This document shows positions 34,826 through 43,617 of a DNA stretch of 64,000 bases, piece by piece. The DNA is from Bog-473 sp963779735 (lineage in GTDB: Bacteria > Actinomycetota > Acidimicrobiia > Acidimicrobiales > RAAP-2), in NCBI GenBank assembly GCA_963779735.1, contig CAVZZJ010000007.1, positions 558,001-622,000 on the forward strand. Direction: 5' to 3'. The position numbers were made by a program, and so were the translations under genes. The notes beneath the pieces were generated by a model. The model saw only the letters and a program-made list of their open reading frames with translations. It did not search any database and had not been told where the DNA came from. Position 1 is the stretch's first letter. Each line of letters opens with the position of its first letter.

Positions 34826-35565
34826 GCGAGGGCGCTGCGGACCCGATCGCCAAGCGTCCCCCCCACACGCCCACCAATCCCGCTCGCCTCCTCCGCCGGT
34901 CGGCCCGGCGGCGGGAGAAGATCCCCACGTCGGGAGGGTCGACCCTCCATCTGCTGGTCCTCTCCTCGACCACGGAGGACACAACGGTCGTGGATCTGGC
35001 CACGCGCACGGTGATGCGGGTCCGGGTGCCGTGGCCACCGGGCTACGAGCCCGACATCACGGCCTTCGACGTGGTGGAGGTCACCCTGGCCGACGACCCC
35101 GAGCGCGACGACCTGGCGCAACCCGAGGCCACGACGGCGGCCGACCTGCCCCGCCACGTGGGAACGCTGAGAGGCCGCCAGCTGCGCAAGCTCCTGCGCC
35201 GCATGGTGGCGGGACCCGACGGCCCGCTACTCGGATTTCCCGGGCCCTCGGCTCCATACTGGGAGTTCCGGGGATTCCGGCCCTCGGTGGCTCTCATAGA
35301 GCCGACCCGCAGCCCCCAGCTGATACGCCGACGGGCGGACGGCACCACCTGGGTGCGCTTCGGATGGGACCGCGACGACGTGTGGCTGCCGGTGGAGGAC
35401 CGCCATGCCGCCCGCGCCCTCGATGCGGCCCGCCGGGAGCGACTGAGCGGCAAGAGCCTCGCCGCGGCGCTCGGCTTCGAGCCCCAGTACCTCCTCGTGA
35501 CCGTCAGCCCACCCCGTGAGGGCCACTGCTACAAGGTATGCGCCGCCATCCTGCCCCGCGGTTGA
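34822..35565 (+). CDS. Hypothetical protein coupled to the YyaL-type gene
   Basis: A 247-residue soluble protein without signal peptide. The N-terminal 40 residues are basic and Pro-rich; the core contains STLHLLVLSSTTEDTTVVDL and GRQLRKLLRRMVAGPDGPLL, SAPYWEFRGFRPSVALIEP, and a C-terminal QYLLVTVSPPREGHCYKVCA. I do not recognise the family. Start ATG 34822 overlaps the upstream stop by 4 nt, implying co-expression with the thioredoxin-domain protein. Confidence 0.7.
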   Translation: MSEGAADPIAKRPPHTPTNPARLLRRSARRREKIPTSGGSTLHLLVLSSTTEDTTVVDLATRTVMRVRVPWPPGYEPDITAFDVVEVTLADDPERDDLAQPEATTAADLPRHVGTLRGRQLRKLLRRMVAGPDGPLLGFPGPSAPYWEFRGFRPSVALIEPTRSPQLIRRRADGTTWVRFGWDRDDVWLPVEDRHAARALDAARRERLSGKSLAAALGFEPQYLLVTVSPPREGHCYKVCAAILPRG

Positions 35566-35596
35566 ACGTTCTCCCCCGGGGCCCGACGGCGCAGAA

Positions 35597-36268
35597 TCAG
35601 CGCCCCAGCTTGCCGCCGGCCAGGTCCTCGGCCATGGCCCAGCCAAAGGTGACGAGGCGATCGCCGCGCTGGGCGTCGAAGTCGCCGAAGTGGTGGTGGA
35701 CACCCTCGGGGATCTTCACCTTGGGGGCAAAGAAGTCGAGTCCCCCGGCCACGGAGCCGTCGCCCCTGAGCACGAAGGTGCGGTCGTCGAGCCGGCTCTC
35801 GCAGCCGAACCGCTTGGACAAGCGCCTCGCCCACGCCCGCTCCTCGCCCGACGACTTGTGGTCGGGAAACGGCACCACGTCCTGGAGCCCCGAAAAGGCC
35901 CTGAACCCCTCCGGCGAGAGCAACCGGGTCCCCAGCAGCACGTCCTCGTCGGGGAAGGCCAAGAGGGCACGCCTGTACTGATCGGCCATGATCCCCTTCA
36001 GCGCCGCCTCGGCCCGGGCGGTCCGATCGACCAGTGCCAGGCCCACCAGGAGCGATGGCGTACCCCCGATCCGCTCCAAGGTGCAGAACGAGTAGCCCCG
36101 TAACTTGTTCCCCTCGCGCGCCAGCGTGATGAGCACCCAGGCCTCGCGCTCCTTGGAGAGGAACCCGATGTCGAAGCCCGGAGGGCGTTCCGCACACAGA
36201 TCGGCCATTTCCACCAGCTCAGCATCGCTGAGCGCAGTGCAATCCTTGGTGCTCACTACGATCGGCAT
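35597..36268 (-). CDS. Hypothetical protein, possible GNAT-like fold
   Basis: A 223-residue soluble protein. A strand-helix pattern (REAWVLITLAREGNKLRGYS, then TPSLLVGLALVDRTARAEAA, then a helix MADQYRRALLAF) is reminiscent of GNAT acetyltransferases, but no clear acetyl-CoA loop (Q/RxxGxG/A) is visible, so this is only a structural guess. The C-terminal segment GDRLVTFGWAMAEDLAGG is distinctive. ATG 36268 is preceded by TAGACT at 6 nt. Converges with the previous gene. Confidence 0.65.
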   Translation of the reverse strand: MPIVVSTKDCTALSDAELVEMADLCAERPPGFDIGFLSKEREAWVLITLAREGNKLRGYSFCTLERIGGTPSLLVGLALVDRTARAEAALKGIMADQYRRALLAFPDEDVLLGTRLLSPEGFRAFSGLQDVVPFPDHKSSGEERAWARRLSKRFGCESRLDDRTFVLRGDGSVAGGLDFFAPKVKIPEGVHHHFGDFDAQRGDRLVTFGWAMAEDLAGGKLGR

Positions 36269-36274
36269 GCTCTA

Positions 36275-36280
36275 AGTCTA
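36275..36280 (-). promoter_or_regulatory. -10 element for leaderless hypothetical gene
   Basis: TAGACT (minus strand), 6 nt before ATG 36268. A GCTCC-GCCC-GGAGC hairpin (36284-36297) lies immediately upstream, where a -35 would be; it might instead mark the end of the dnaE transcript, 76 nt after its stop. Confidence 0.45.
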
Positions 36281-36372
36281 CCGGCTCCGCCCGGAGCATT
36301 CCCAACCGGGCTCGCCACGCCCACCGCGGGCCGGCCGCACGGCGCCGGCTCCCCTCCCTGGTGGGGCAACCT

Positions 36373-39300
36373 TTACGACAGGACGGCGCTGGGACCGAGG
36401 AGGCGCTTGAGCTCGCCCACCAGACCATTGCGGCAGTCCACGTTGAACTCCGGTGCCAGGCGCAGAACCTTGGCCCCGACATGGAGGAGCACCGAGGACG
36501 CCCCCGGGTGCCCACTCAGGATCTCCTTGAGCCCAACCACCGTCGTGTCGGTCAACACACCGAGGGGCAGTGAGATGTGGAGATCCTCCTCGCCGCGCTC
36601 GAGCAACGGTCGGCTCACCTCCATGCAGACGATCTTCGGCTCCTCCTCACGGGTGTCGAGCCTTCCCCGCACGACCAGGATGGCGTCGTTCTCGATCAGC
36701 GCGCCGTAGTCGGCCATGGTCTTCGGAAAGACGAACACCTCCATCGCCGCCTGAAGGTCTTCCAGAACGAAGCGGGCCATGAGGTCGCCCTTCTTGGTGT
36801 AGGTCCGCCGAAGGTCGGTCACCACCCCTCCGACCGCCCGCACGGGCGAGCGGTCGCCCGAGGGGTCCTCCTCCCGCATGTCCGAGAGGCTGCAGTCGGT
36901 GTGCCGCGAGAGCGCCTGCTCGTAACCCATCAGGGGATGGTCGCTGACGTAGAGCCCGAGCATCTCCTTCTCGAAGGCCAGCCGTTGCGCCTTGTCGAAC
37001 TCGGCGTCGGGAACGGCGATCCGGGTGGTCCCCCACCCCGGGTCCTCCTGCTCGGTCTCCAACGCGGCGAAGAGCGAGGTGATCCCCAGGTCCCGCTCAC
37101 GGCGCCGCTCGAGCGTGCGATCCACGACGCCCTCCAGCACGAGGCACAGTCCCTGGCGGGAATGGCCCATGGCGTCGAATGCACCACCCTTGACGAGGGA
37201 CTCCATGGTGCGCTTGTTGAGGACGGCGGGATCGACCCTCTCGCAGAAGTCGAAGATGTCCGCAAACGGACCGTTGGCATTGCGCTCGGTCACGATGCGC
37301 TCCACGAGGCTCTCCCCGACGTTGCGCACCGCCGCCATGCCGAAGAGGATGGCATTGCCGACCCGCTCGCCGGACAGATCGGGGGCGAACTCGGCCACGG
37401 AGCGGTTGACGTCGGGCGGGAGGACGGCGATGCCCCGGTTGCGGCATTCGGCCAGGTAGACCGCCGTCTTGTCCTTGTTGTCCTTGACCGAGGTGAGCAG
37501 GGCCGCCATGTACTCGACCGGATGGTGGGCCTTGAGCCACGCCGTCTGGTAGGCCACCAGGCCGTATCCGTAGGAGTGGGACTTGTTGAAGGCGTAGTCG
37601 GCAAAGGGCTCGATGATGTCAAAGAGCGCGGTGCCGAGCTTCTCGTCGTACCCCTGGGTGACGCACCCGGCGACGAACTTCTCGCGCTCGGCGGCCAGCA
37701 GCGCCCGGATCTTCTTGCCGCATGCCTTGCGCAGGTTGTCCGCTTCCTCCAGCGAGTAGCCGGCGAACTTCTGGGCCACCCGCATGACCGACTCCTGGTA
37801 GATCATCAGGCCCTGCGTGTCGGCCAAGATGGGCTCAAGGTCGGGATGCGCATAGGTGATCGGCTTGCGGCCGTTCTTGCGGTCGGCGTAGTCGTTGTGC
37901 ATGTTGGCCGCCATGGGCCCGGGCCGGTAGAGCGCCACCAGGGCGGCCACGTCGTCGAACGACGTCGGCGCCAACGACCGCATGAGGGCACGCATCGGCG
38001 CGCCCTCCAGCTGGAACACCCCGACCGAGTCGCCCCGGCGGAGCATCTCGAGCGTCGCCTCATCGGCCAGATCCACGTTGTCGATGTCCGGCCTGTCGCC
38101 GCCGGCCGCTTCGATCAGGTCCAAGGTGCGCTCGATCACCGACAGGTTGCGCAACCCGAGGAAGTCCATCTTGAGCAGGCCGAGATCCTCTACTCCGTGC
38201 ATCTCGTACTGGGTGACGATGGGGGCGTCCTCGGGAGCCCCCCCGGCATCGGGCTTGCGCTGGATCGGCAGGTACTCGGTCAGCGGATCGCGCGAGATGA
38301 CCACCGCCGCCGCATGGATCCCGTCCTGGCGACGCAGCCCCTCGAGACCCAGGGCCACGTCGATCACCTCTTTGGCATCGGGGTCAGACTCGTGCATGCT
38401 GCGCAGGTCGGCGGCGGCCGCGTACCCCTCCTCGTGCCCCTCGGTCTTGGTCAGACAGGCGTGGAGCGGGGTGTCGCGTCCCATCACCAGCGGCGGCATG
38501 GCCTTGGCGATCCGGTCTCCGACGATGTACGGCTTGCCCAGCACCCTGGCCGCATCCCGCACGGCTGCCCTCGCCTTGATCGTCGAGAAGGTGATCACCT
38601 GGGCTACCCGGTCGCTGCCGTACTTCTCGGCGGCGTAGCGCATGACATCGGCGCGGTAGCGCTCGTCGAAGTCCATGTCGATGTCGGGCATCTGCTTGCG
38701 GCCCGGATTCAGGAACCGCTCGAAGAGCAGGTCGTAGCGGATGGGGTCCAGATCGACGATGCGCAGGCAGTACGCCACGCAGCAACCGGCCGCCGACCCT
38801 CGGCCCGGACCGACGCGGATGCCCGACTCACGGGCGAAGCGGATCAGGTCCCACACGACGAGGAAGTACGCGGCGAACCCCATGTTCCCGATCACACCCA
38901 GCTCGTAGTCCAACCGCTCCACGACGTTGGCCGGCACGGTGGCGCCGTAGCGCTGTCGTGCCCCCTCCATGGTCAGGTCCCGCAGGTAGGCCAGGGCGCG
39001 ATCCTCGTAGGCCTCGCCGGTGAACTGCGGCGGGACGGGGAACTCGGGCAGGCTCGGCTTCCCCAGTTCCAGCTGGACGTCGGCCCGCTCGGCGATCAGG
39101 AGCGTGTTGTCACACGCGTCGGGCAGCTCGGAGAAGAGGTGGCGCATCTCGCGCGCCGACTTGAGATAGTGCTCGGTCCCCTCGAATTTGAAGCGGTTGG
39201 TGTCGGACAACAGCGCGCCGGTCTGGACGCAGAGCAAGGCGTCGTGGGCCACCGCGTCCTCCCGGTGCGTGTAGTGGCTGTCGTTGGTGGCCAGCAGCGG

Positions 39301-39942
39301 TGCGTTCAGGCGGCGGGCGATCTCCACCAGTTGGGGGTTGGTGCGGTGCTGATCGGCGATGCCGTGGTCCTGCAGCTCGACGAAGAGGCTCTCCCGGCCG
39401 AAGATGTCCTGCAGCCGGGCCGCCCGACGCTCGGCCTCTTGCACGTTGCCGGCCAAGAGGGCCTGGGTCACCACCCCTCCCAGGCAGCCGGTCGTGGCGA
39501 TGAGCCCGTCGTGATGGCGCTCGAGCAGCTCCCAGTCGAGACGCGGCTTGTAGTAGTACCCCTCGAGGTAGGCGGCCGACGAGAGCTTCAAGAGGTTGCG
39601 ATAGCCCCCGATCGTCTCGGACAACAAGGTGAGGTGGTAGTAGAGCTTCTGGCCGCCCTCGGCGTCTCCCCCGGTGTCGTCCACCTTGCCCCGCCGGACC
39701 GGTCGCTCGTGGCGGGAGTCGGCCGCCATGTAGGCCTCGGTGCCGATGATCGGGGTGATGCTCTGGGCGCGACAGGCCTTGTAGAAGTCGAGGACCCCGT
39801 ACATGTTCCCGTGATCGGTGATGCCGAGAGCGGGCTGCCCGTCGGCCGCGGCCGCGGCCACGAGCTCGCCGATCCGGGCGGCACCGTCGAGCATGGAGAA
39901 CTCGGTGTGGGTGTGCAGATGCGTAAACGACCGCTCCGACAC
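36373..39942 (-). CDS. dnaE: DNA polymerase III alpha subunit (DnaE1)
   Basis: About 1,189 residues; the replicative polymerase. N-terminal PHP domain keeps its metal-binding start (FTHLHTHTEFSMLDGA), consistent with the proofreading-competent PHP domain of actinobacterial DnaE1. Palm catalytic acids are in PDIDMDFDERY near residue 420; helix-hairpin-helix and OB regions follow (AVGGVVTDLRRTYTKKGDLM near 1040). The frame opens at 39957, but GTG 39942 has AAAGGAGG 6 nt upstream, so the first five codons belong to the leader. The 59 bases between this start and the RDD gene show no clear promoter. Confidence 0.97.
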   Translation of the reverse strand: MSERSFTHLHTHTEFSMLDGAARIGELVAAAAADGQPALGITDHGNMYGVLDFYKACRAQSITPIIGTEAYMAADSRHERPVRRGKVDDTGGDAEGGQKLYYHLTLLSETIGGYRNLLKLSSAAYLEGYYYKPRLDWELLERHHDGLIATTGCLGGVVTQALLAGNVQEAERRAARLQDIFGRESLFVELQDHGIADQHRTNPQLVEIARRLNAPLLATNDSHYTHREDAVAHDALLCVQTGALLSDTNRFKFEGTEHYLKSAREMRHLFSELPDACDNTLLIAERADVQLELGKPSLPEFPVPPQFTGEAYEDRALAYLRDLTMEGARQRYGATVPANVVERLDYELGVIGNMGFAAYFLVVWDLIRFARESGIRVGPGRGSAAGCCVAYCLRIVDLDPIRYDLLFERFLNPGRKQMPDIDMDFDERYRADVMRYAAEKYGSDRVAQVITFSTIKARAAVRDAARVLGKPYIVGDRIAKAMPPLVMGRDTPLHACLTKTEGHEEGYAAAADLRSMHESDPDAKEVIDVALGLEGLRRQDGIHAAAVVISRDPLTEYLPIQRKPDAGGAPEDAPIVTQYEMHGVEDLGLLKMDFLGLRNLSVIERTLDLIEAAGGDRPDIDNVDLADEATLEMLRRGDSVGVFQLEGAPMRALMRSLAPTSFDDVAALVALYRPGPMAANMHNDYADRKNGRKPITYAHPDLEPILADTQGLMIYQESVMRVAQKFAGYSLEEADNLRKACGKKIRALLAAEREKFVAGCVTQGYDEKLGTALFDIIEPFADYAFNKSHSYGYGLVAYQTAWLKAHHPVEYMAALLTSVKDNKDKTAVYLAECRNRGIAVLPPDVNRSVAEFAPDLSGERVGNAILFGMAAVRNVGESLVERIVTERNANGPFADIFDFCERVDPAVLNKRTMESLVKGGAFDAMGHSRQGLCLVLEGVVDRTLERRRERDLGITSLFAALETEQEDPGWGTTRIAVPDAEFDKAQRLAFEKEMLGLYVSDHPLMGYEQALSRHTDCSLSDMREEDPSGDRSPVRAVGGVVTDLRRTYTKKGDLMARFVLEDLQAAMEVFVFPKTMADYGALIENDAILVVRGRLDTREEEPKIVCMEVSRPLLERGEEDLHISLPLGVLTDTTVVGLKEILSGHPGASSVLLHVGAKVLRLAPEFNVDCRNGLVGELKRLLGPSAVLS

Positions 39943-40001
39943 CGGCCCTCCTTTCACTGGATGAACTTACAACCTTGTCATTCGATCGCGGACTTTGGAC
40001 C

Positions 40002-40676
40002 TTACCCCGTGGCGCGGGCGCGGATCACCACGGTCTTGGCGACCTTGTCGTGGAGGGTCTGGTTCCGGGCGTCCCACAGCGGCCAGAGCATGTCGAGCAA
40101 CCAGGGAAGCCCGAGTACGAGGCTGACCGCGCCGAGCAGGCGCAGGACCTGCTCCATGAGTGACCTCCCGAAGGCAGGGCCGTACCCCACCACGTCACGG
40201 GTGCCGTCCCGCACGGCGCGCACCCCGACGGCCATCATCCCCACGGTCTGGCCTCGCTGACCCCCGACCAGGACGGTGGCGTACACGAGGAAGAGGATCC
40301 CGGTGAGCAGGAACGACAACAGCGAGACGGATCGCCGCGTCCCGTGTCGACGCATCGTCAGGTGCAGCTCCAGCACATGGGCGTGCCTGAACAGCAGGGC
40401 CAGCACGATAAGGACCGGGATGAAGATGACGACATCGATCAGATAGCCGCCCAGGCGCGTCCCCCAGGGGGCGTAGGGAGCACCCTGCGCGTCGAGCGGG
40501 GACACGGGGTACGACTGGCTGGGACCGGTCGGGTAGGAAGGCGGTGCCGCCGGTGGCGGTGGCGGCGGTGGCGGCGGTGGCGGTGGCGCGGCGGGCGGTG
40601 GCCCGGGGGGCGGTGGAGCGTTGCCGGGGAACGAAGGGGGCCCTCCGCCCGATGGTCCAGTCGATTCGTCAGGCAT
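40002..40676 (-). CDS. RDD-family membrane protein with proline-rich N-terminus
   Basis: A 224-residue protein. Residues 1-70 are Pro/Gly-rich with a run of about a dozen prolines. From residue 72 the RDD domain begins (APWGTRLGGYLIDVVIFIPV), with three or four membrane segments and GQTVGMMAVGVRAVRDG, followed by the closing NQTLHDKVAKTVVI. RDD proteins are membrane proteins of mostly unknown role, some linked to ion transport. Polyproline near the N-terminus would depend on EF-P, encoded at 15 kb. GGGAG precedes the ATG. Confidence 0.9.
   Translation of the reverse strand: MPDESTGPSGGGPPSFPGNAPPPPGPPPAAPPPPPPPPPPPPAAPPSYPTGPSQSYPVSPLDAQGAPYAPWGTRLGGYLIDVVIFIPVLIVLALLFRHAHVLELHLTMRRHGTRRSVSLLSFLLTGILFLVYATVLVGGQRGQTVGMMAVGVRAVRDGTRDVVGYGPAFGRSLMEQVLRLLGAVSLVLGLPWLLDMLWPLWDARNQTLHDKVAKTVVIRARATG
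40553..40606. repeat. GGT/GGC triplet repeat in RDD gene
   Basis: GGTGGCGGTGGCGG-type tandem repeat on the plus strand encoding the polyproline stretch of the RDD-family protein. Confidence 0.7.
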
Positions 40677-40711
40677 CGACGGAGTCTCCCTGTCTCGGCG
40701 CCGACATCATC

Positions 40712-41218
40712 TCAGAGATACGCCCCCGGGCGTGACCCCGAACTCTCGCCCGCCTGCGGCAGCCCCCGCCGGCGGATCTCCTCGAGCTGGCTCCGTGCGG
40801 CCATCTGCTGGGACATCAGCGTCGCCTGGATCCCATGGAACAGACCCTCGAGCCAGCCCACCAGCTGGGCCTGGGCGATGCGCAGCTCTGACTCGCTCGG
40901 GGCCTCGTCGTCGAAGGGCAACGCCATGCGGTCGAGCTCGGCTACCAGGTCGGGCGAGAGCCCCTCGGAGAGGTCGTGGATCGACTGCTCGTAAATCTCC
41001 CGCAGGCGGGTCCGGCTCTTCTCGTCCAACGGCGCCTGCCGTACCTCGTCCAGCAGGGTCTTGACCATGGAGCCGATGCGCAAGACCTTCGCCGGCTCGG
41101 AGACGGACTCCCTGGGCGGCGCACCCTCGGCGGTGCTGGTTCCCGCTCCGTCCGCCTCGGGGCTCACCTGGACCCCCAGAACTTCATCGGGCGCGATCGG
41201 TATCGACTCGTCAGACAT
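40712..41218 (-). CDS. bpa: Bacterial proteasome activator (Bpa/PafE family)
   Basis: A 168-residue protein. The helical core (KVLRIGSMVKTLLDEVRQAP, SRTRLREIYEQSIHDLSEGL, SESELRIAQAQLVGWLEGLF, HGIQATLMSQQMAAR) is the DUF2587/Bpa signature. Bpa forms ATP-independent rings that dock on the 20S proteasome and feed it unfolded proteins. Docking uses a C-terminal GQYL; here the last four residues are GAYL, keeping Gly, Tyr and Leu. No prcA/prcB gene is in the window, but this protein implies one elsewhere. Confidence 0.9.
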   Translation of the reverse strand: MSDESIPIAPDEVLGVQVSPEADGAGTSTAEGAPPRESVSEPAKVLRIGSMVKTLLDEVRQAPLDEKSRTRLREIYEQSIHDLSEGLSPDLVAELDRMALPFDDEAPSESELRIAQAQLVGWLEGLFHGIQATLMSQQMAARSQLEEIRRRGLPQAGESSGSRPGAYL

Positions 41219-41248
41219 CCCTTGATACTGCCACCGGCGCGCCCCGCG

Positions 41249-42376
41249 TCAGTGGGAGGGCCAGCTGAGCAGGGGAACCAGCATCTCGTCGGGGGTGAGG
41301 GAGCCGTGGCGGGCCATCAAGCGGAGCTCGCCGGTATCGGCCGGGTCGAGGAAGGCCGTTGCCGTGAACGGCACCACCACCACGTCGCCGAGGCGGGAGG
41401 AGACCGTGGCCGAAGGGACGCCACCCAGCCAGCCCTCTTCGATGATCTGCTCCTTCGTCCGCACCCAGGCCACGTCGCCGAAGGCCTCGCCCGCCGCTTC
41501 GGCCACGGACGCAATGGCGCCGTGCCGCGTGTGCAGCCAGCGGAATCGTCCCTCGCCCGAAATCAGCGCCACCCCGTCCATCACATCGCCCCCCATCACC
41601 TCGACGTTGTCGACGTCGACCTGGCCGTGGTCCGCCGTAACCACGAGGACGGCCCCGGGCGGCAGCACGCCCAGCACGTCGCCCACCAGCCGGTCCACGT
41701 AGCGCACCTCGTCGTCGTAGTGCTCGCCCAACCCGCGGGCGTGGGCCACCTTGTCGATGCCCTCGTAGTAGGCGTAGACGAACCGCTCTCCGGCGCTCAC
41801 CAGGGAGCGCACCGCGGTGATGAGTCCGGCCGGGGTGGACCAGGTGTGCAGGTCGGCGTCGCCGAGGTGCGCAGCCGAGAACCCGGTGGCCCCGTAGTCG
41901 TGCCGGGTGACCACGGCCACGGGGCCCGGTGAGCCGGGGAACAGCGGGCAGGGCTGGAAGAGCGGGGCGGGCACGCGCATCCGGGCGTCCACGCCGTCCA
42001 CCGTCCATAGCAGGACGTTCAGGATGTCGCCGTCGTAGGCGACGCGGTAGCCGACGACGCCGTGCTGCGCCGGCGGCCGCCCGGTCGCCAACGACGTCAG
42101 CGCGCTCGCCGTGGTGCTCGGCGCGACCGAGGTGATCGCCCCTCCGACGCCCGACGCCAGGGTCGGCGCCAGCCCCTCCCGGGCCCGGAGCTGCTCGGAG
42201 CCCAAGCCGTCCAGAACCAGGAGGACGACCTGCGACGCCCCGGCAACCGGAGCGGGCATCCATGCCGGCAGCGGTTCGGACCCGTAGAGGTGGCCGAGGA
42301 GCCCGGGCACGACACCGGTCAGACAGGGGCCACCGAAGGAGGGCAGAAGGGGCTGTGCGACCTCGGGAGCGCTCAC
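41249..42376 (-). CDS. Alkaline phosphatase-superfamily (nucleotide pyrophosphatase-type) protein
   Basis: About 375 residues. Metal-binding and nucleophile regions fit the type I phosphodiesterase/nucleotide pyrophosphatase family: VVLLVLDGLGSEQL, then VAPSTTASALTSLATGRPPA with the Thr nucleophile and GVVGY, YAYYEGIDKVAHARG, and VVTADHGQVDVD. No signal peptide. The longest frame starts at 42385, but GTG 42376 has TAGTGT exactly 7 nt upstream, so the shorter start is preferred. Divergent from the Rrf2 gene. Substrate unknown. Confidence 0.87.
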   Translation of the reverse strand: MSAPEVAQPLLPSFGGPCLTGVVPGLLGHLYGSEPLPAWMPAPVAGASQVVLLVLDGLGSEQLRAREGLAPTLASGVGGAITSVAPSTTASALTSLATGRPPAQHGVVGYRVAYDGDILNVLLWTVDGVDARMRVPAPLFQPCPLFPGSPGPVAVVTRHDYGATGFSAAHLGDADLHTWSTPAGLITAVRSLVSAGERFVYAYYEGIDKVAHARGLGEHYDDEVRYVDRLVGDVLGVLPPGAVLVVTADHGQVDVDNVEVMGGDVMDGVALISGEGRFRWLHTRHGAIASVAEAAGEAFGDVAWVRTKEQIIEEGWLGGVPSATVSSRLGDVVVVPFTATAFLDPADTGELRLMARHGSLTPDEMLVPLLSWPSH

Positions 42377-42383
42377 GAACGCC

Positions 42384-42431
42384 ACACTACGACCCGGAAA
42401 CCCCCGCCCCTGATCGTGCGGCCGGTAGCAT
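42384..42431. promoter_or_regulatory. Back-to-back leaderless promoters (phosphodiesterase gene / Rrf2 gene)
   Basis: Minus strand: TAGTGT (42384-42389), 7 nt before GTG 42376. Plus strand: TAGCAT (42426-42431), 6 nt before GTG 42438. The 61-bp intergenic region holds both; an Rrf2 operator here could affect both genes. Confidence 0.5.
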
Positions 42432-42437
42432 CGAGCT

Positions 42438-42872
42438 GTGAGGGTCTCGACACGCGGTGACTACGCCAGCAGGGCGCTGTTGTCCCTGGCCCTGCACGGC
42501 GCCGAGACGCCCACCTCGGTGCGGGACATCGCGGAGCGGACGGCCCTCCCCCAGCCCTACCTCGAGCAGATCCTGCTCGCCCTCAAGGGGGCGGGATTGG
42601 TGCGCTCCAAACGGGGGGTGGGGGGCGGCTATGTCCTGGCCCGGCGCCCCGAGGAGATAAGCCTGGCCCAGATCGTCTCGGCCGTCGACGGCCCCATCGC
42701 CGCCGGTGACTTCGGCGAGCCCCATGCCGACGGGGCCTGCGACCACGAGGGACAGTGCGTCCTCCTGGCGGTGTGGGCCGATGTCGGCGAGACCATCCGC
42801 ACCCACCTACAGTCCTTCAGCCTGGCCGACATGGTCGCCCGCGCCCAGGGCAACGTGGCCACCCCCGCCTGA
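42438..42872 (+). CDS. Rrf2-family transcriptional regulator
   Basis: A 144-residue winged-helix repressor. MRVSTRGDYASRALLSLALH, LPQPYLEQILLALKGAGLVR and SKRGVGGGYVLARRPEEISL are typical. The cluster loop reads ACDHEGQC, with two Cys only; IscR and NsrR have three, so a [2Fe-2S] cluster with a mixed ligand set (as in RsrR-like members) or redox sensing is possible. Likely autoregulated. Converges with the histidine phosphatase gene, 9 nt between stops. Confidence 0.9.
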   Translation: MRVSTRGDYASRALLSLALHGAETPTSVRDIAERTALPQPYLEQILLALKGAGLVRSKRGVGGGYVLARRPEEISLAQIVSAVDGPIAAGDFGEPHADGACDHEGQCVLLAVWADVGETIRTHLQSFSLADMVARAQGNVATPA

Positions 42873-42881
42873 CCGGCCGAG

Positions 42882-43457
42882 TCAGCGCAGCCCCCGCGGC
42901 CCCACGTTCCAATGGGCCACGACCGGTGCGTCGCGCTCCCACCCGAGCACGCTCACCGATCCGGTGGCCAGCACGAAGAAACCCCCTCCGACCGGGGGAA
43001 GACCCAACCATCGGGCCGTGAGCACCCGCAGGACGTGGCCGTGAGCCACGCAGAGGGTGTCTCCTGATGAGCTGCGGGCCCTCTCTATCACCCGGTCGAC
43101 GCGGCGTCCCACGTCGGCCGCCCTCTCGCCGCCGACCACCCCGTCCGCCCACAGCGTCCATCCCCGATGATCGGCATCGATCTCGGCCGAGGTCCGCCCC
43201 TCAAAGGCGCCGTAGTCCCACTCCATGAGGTCCGGCTCGGGCTCCCCGTCGAACCCGGCCAGGGCGCAGGTGTCCGCTGCCCGCCGCAACGGACTGGTCA
43301 GGACCTGGGCAAACGTCATGCCGCGCAGGAGTTCGCCGACGGCTCTCGCCTGCTGTCGACCCAGGTCGGTCAGCGGGACGTCCGTCCGGCCCGTGTGCCT
43401 GCCACCGAGCGACCACTCGGTGGCGCCGTGCCTGAGGAGCACCATCCGGGAGCTCAT
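42882..43457 (-). CDS. Histidine phosphatase family protein (phosphoglycerate mutase-like)
   Basis: About 191 residues. Catalytic MVLLRHGATEWSLGGRHTGR holds the phospho-accepting His and the flanking Arg; ADTCALAGF, LMEWDYGAFEGRT and CVAHGHVLRVL complete the site. Substrate unknown; the size suits small phosphomonoesterases rather than glycolytic mutase. ATG 43457 is the first Met before the motif; the frame upstream to 43769 overlaps the sigma gene on the other strand and is a shadow. Confidence 0.88.
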   Translation of the reverse strand: MSSRMVLLRHGATEWSLGGRHTGRTDVPLTDLGRQQARAVGELLRGMTFAQVLTSPLRRAADTCALAGFDGEPEPDLMEWDYGAFEGRTSAEIDADHRGWTLWADGVVGGERAADVGRRVDRVIERARSSSGDTLCVAHGHVLRVLTARWLGLPPVGGGFFVLATGSVSVLGWERDAPVVAHWNVGPRGLR

Positions 43458-43476
43458 CGGGGGAAGGACACCACGG

Positions 43477-43491
43477 GCGGGCTCCGCCCGC
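43477..43491. other. Perfect hairpin in the divergent 160-nt gap upstream of the sigma-factor gene
   Basis: GCGGGC-TCC-GCCCGC, 6-bp arms, 20 nt upstream of the histidine phosphatase start. Could be an operator or leader hairpin. No confident promoter was found in the rest of the gap (43458-43617). Confidence 0.4.
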
Positions 43492-43617
43492 AAATCGGGG
43501 TCCGAACACCCCCATGGAATGCTCGGGCAACCACCGGTGTTGTACCTGCCGGATTGATAGCGGCCTGACCCGGGTACGAAGAGGAATGAGAGAGCACAGA
43601 GCGTCGGGAGAGAAGTG

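Noticed and set aside
36577..40260. A 1,227-codon plus-strand frame opposite dnaE
   Set aside because: Composition is that of an antisense shadow (Leu/Gly/Arg/Val/His-rich, no motifs) of a strongly conserved dnaE.
43458..43617. Promoter TTGTAC or TTGATA upstream of the sigma-factor gene
   Set aside because: No acceptable -10 hexamer at 16-18 nt spacing; left unassigned.
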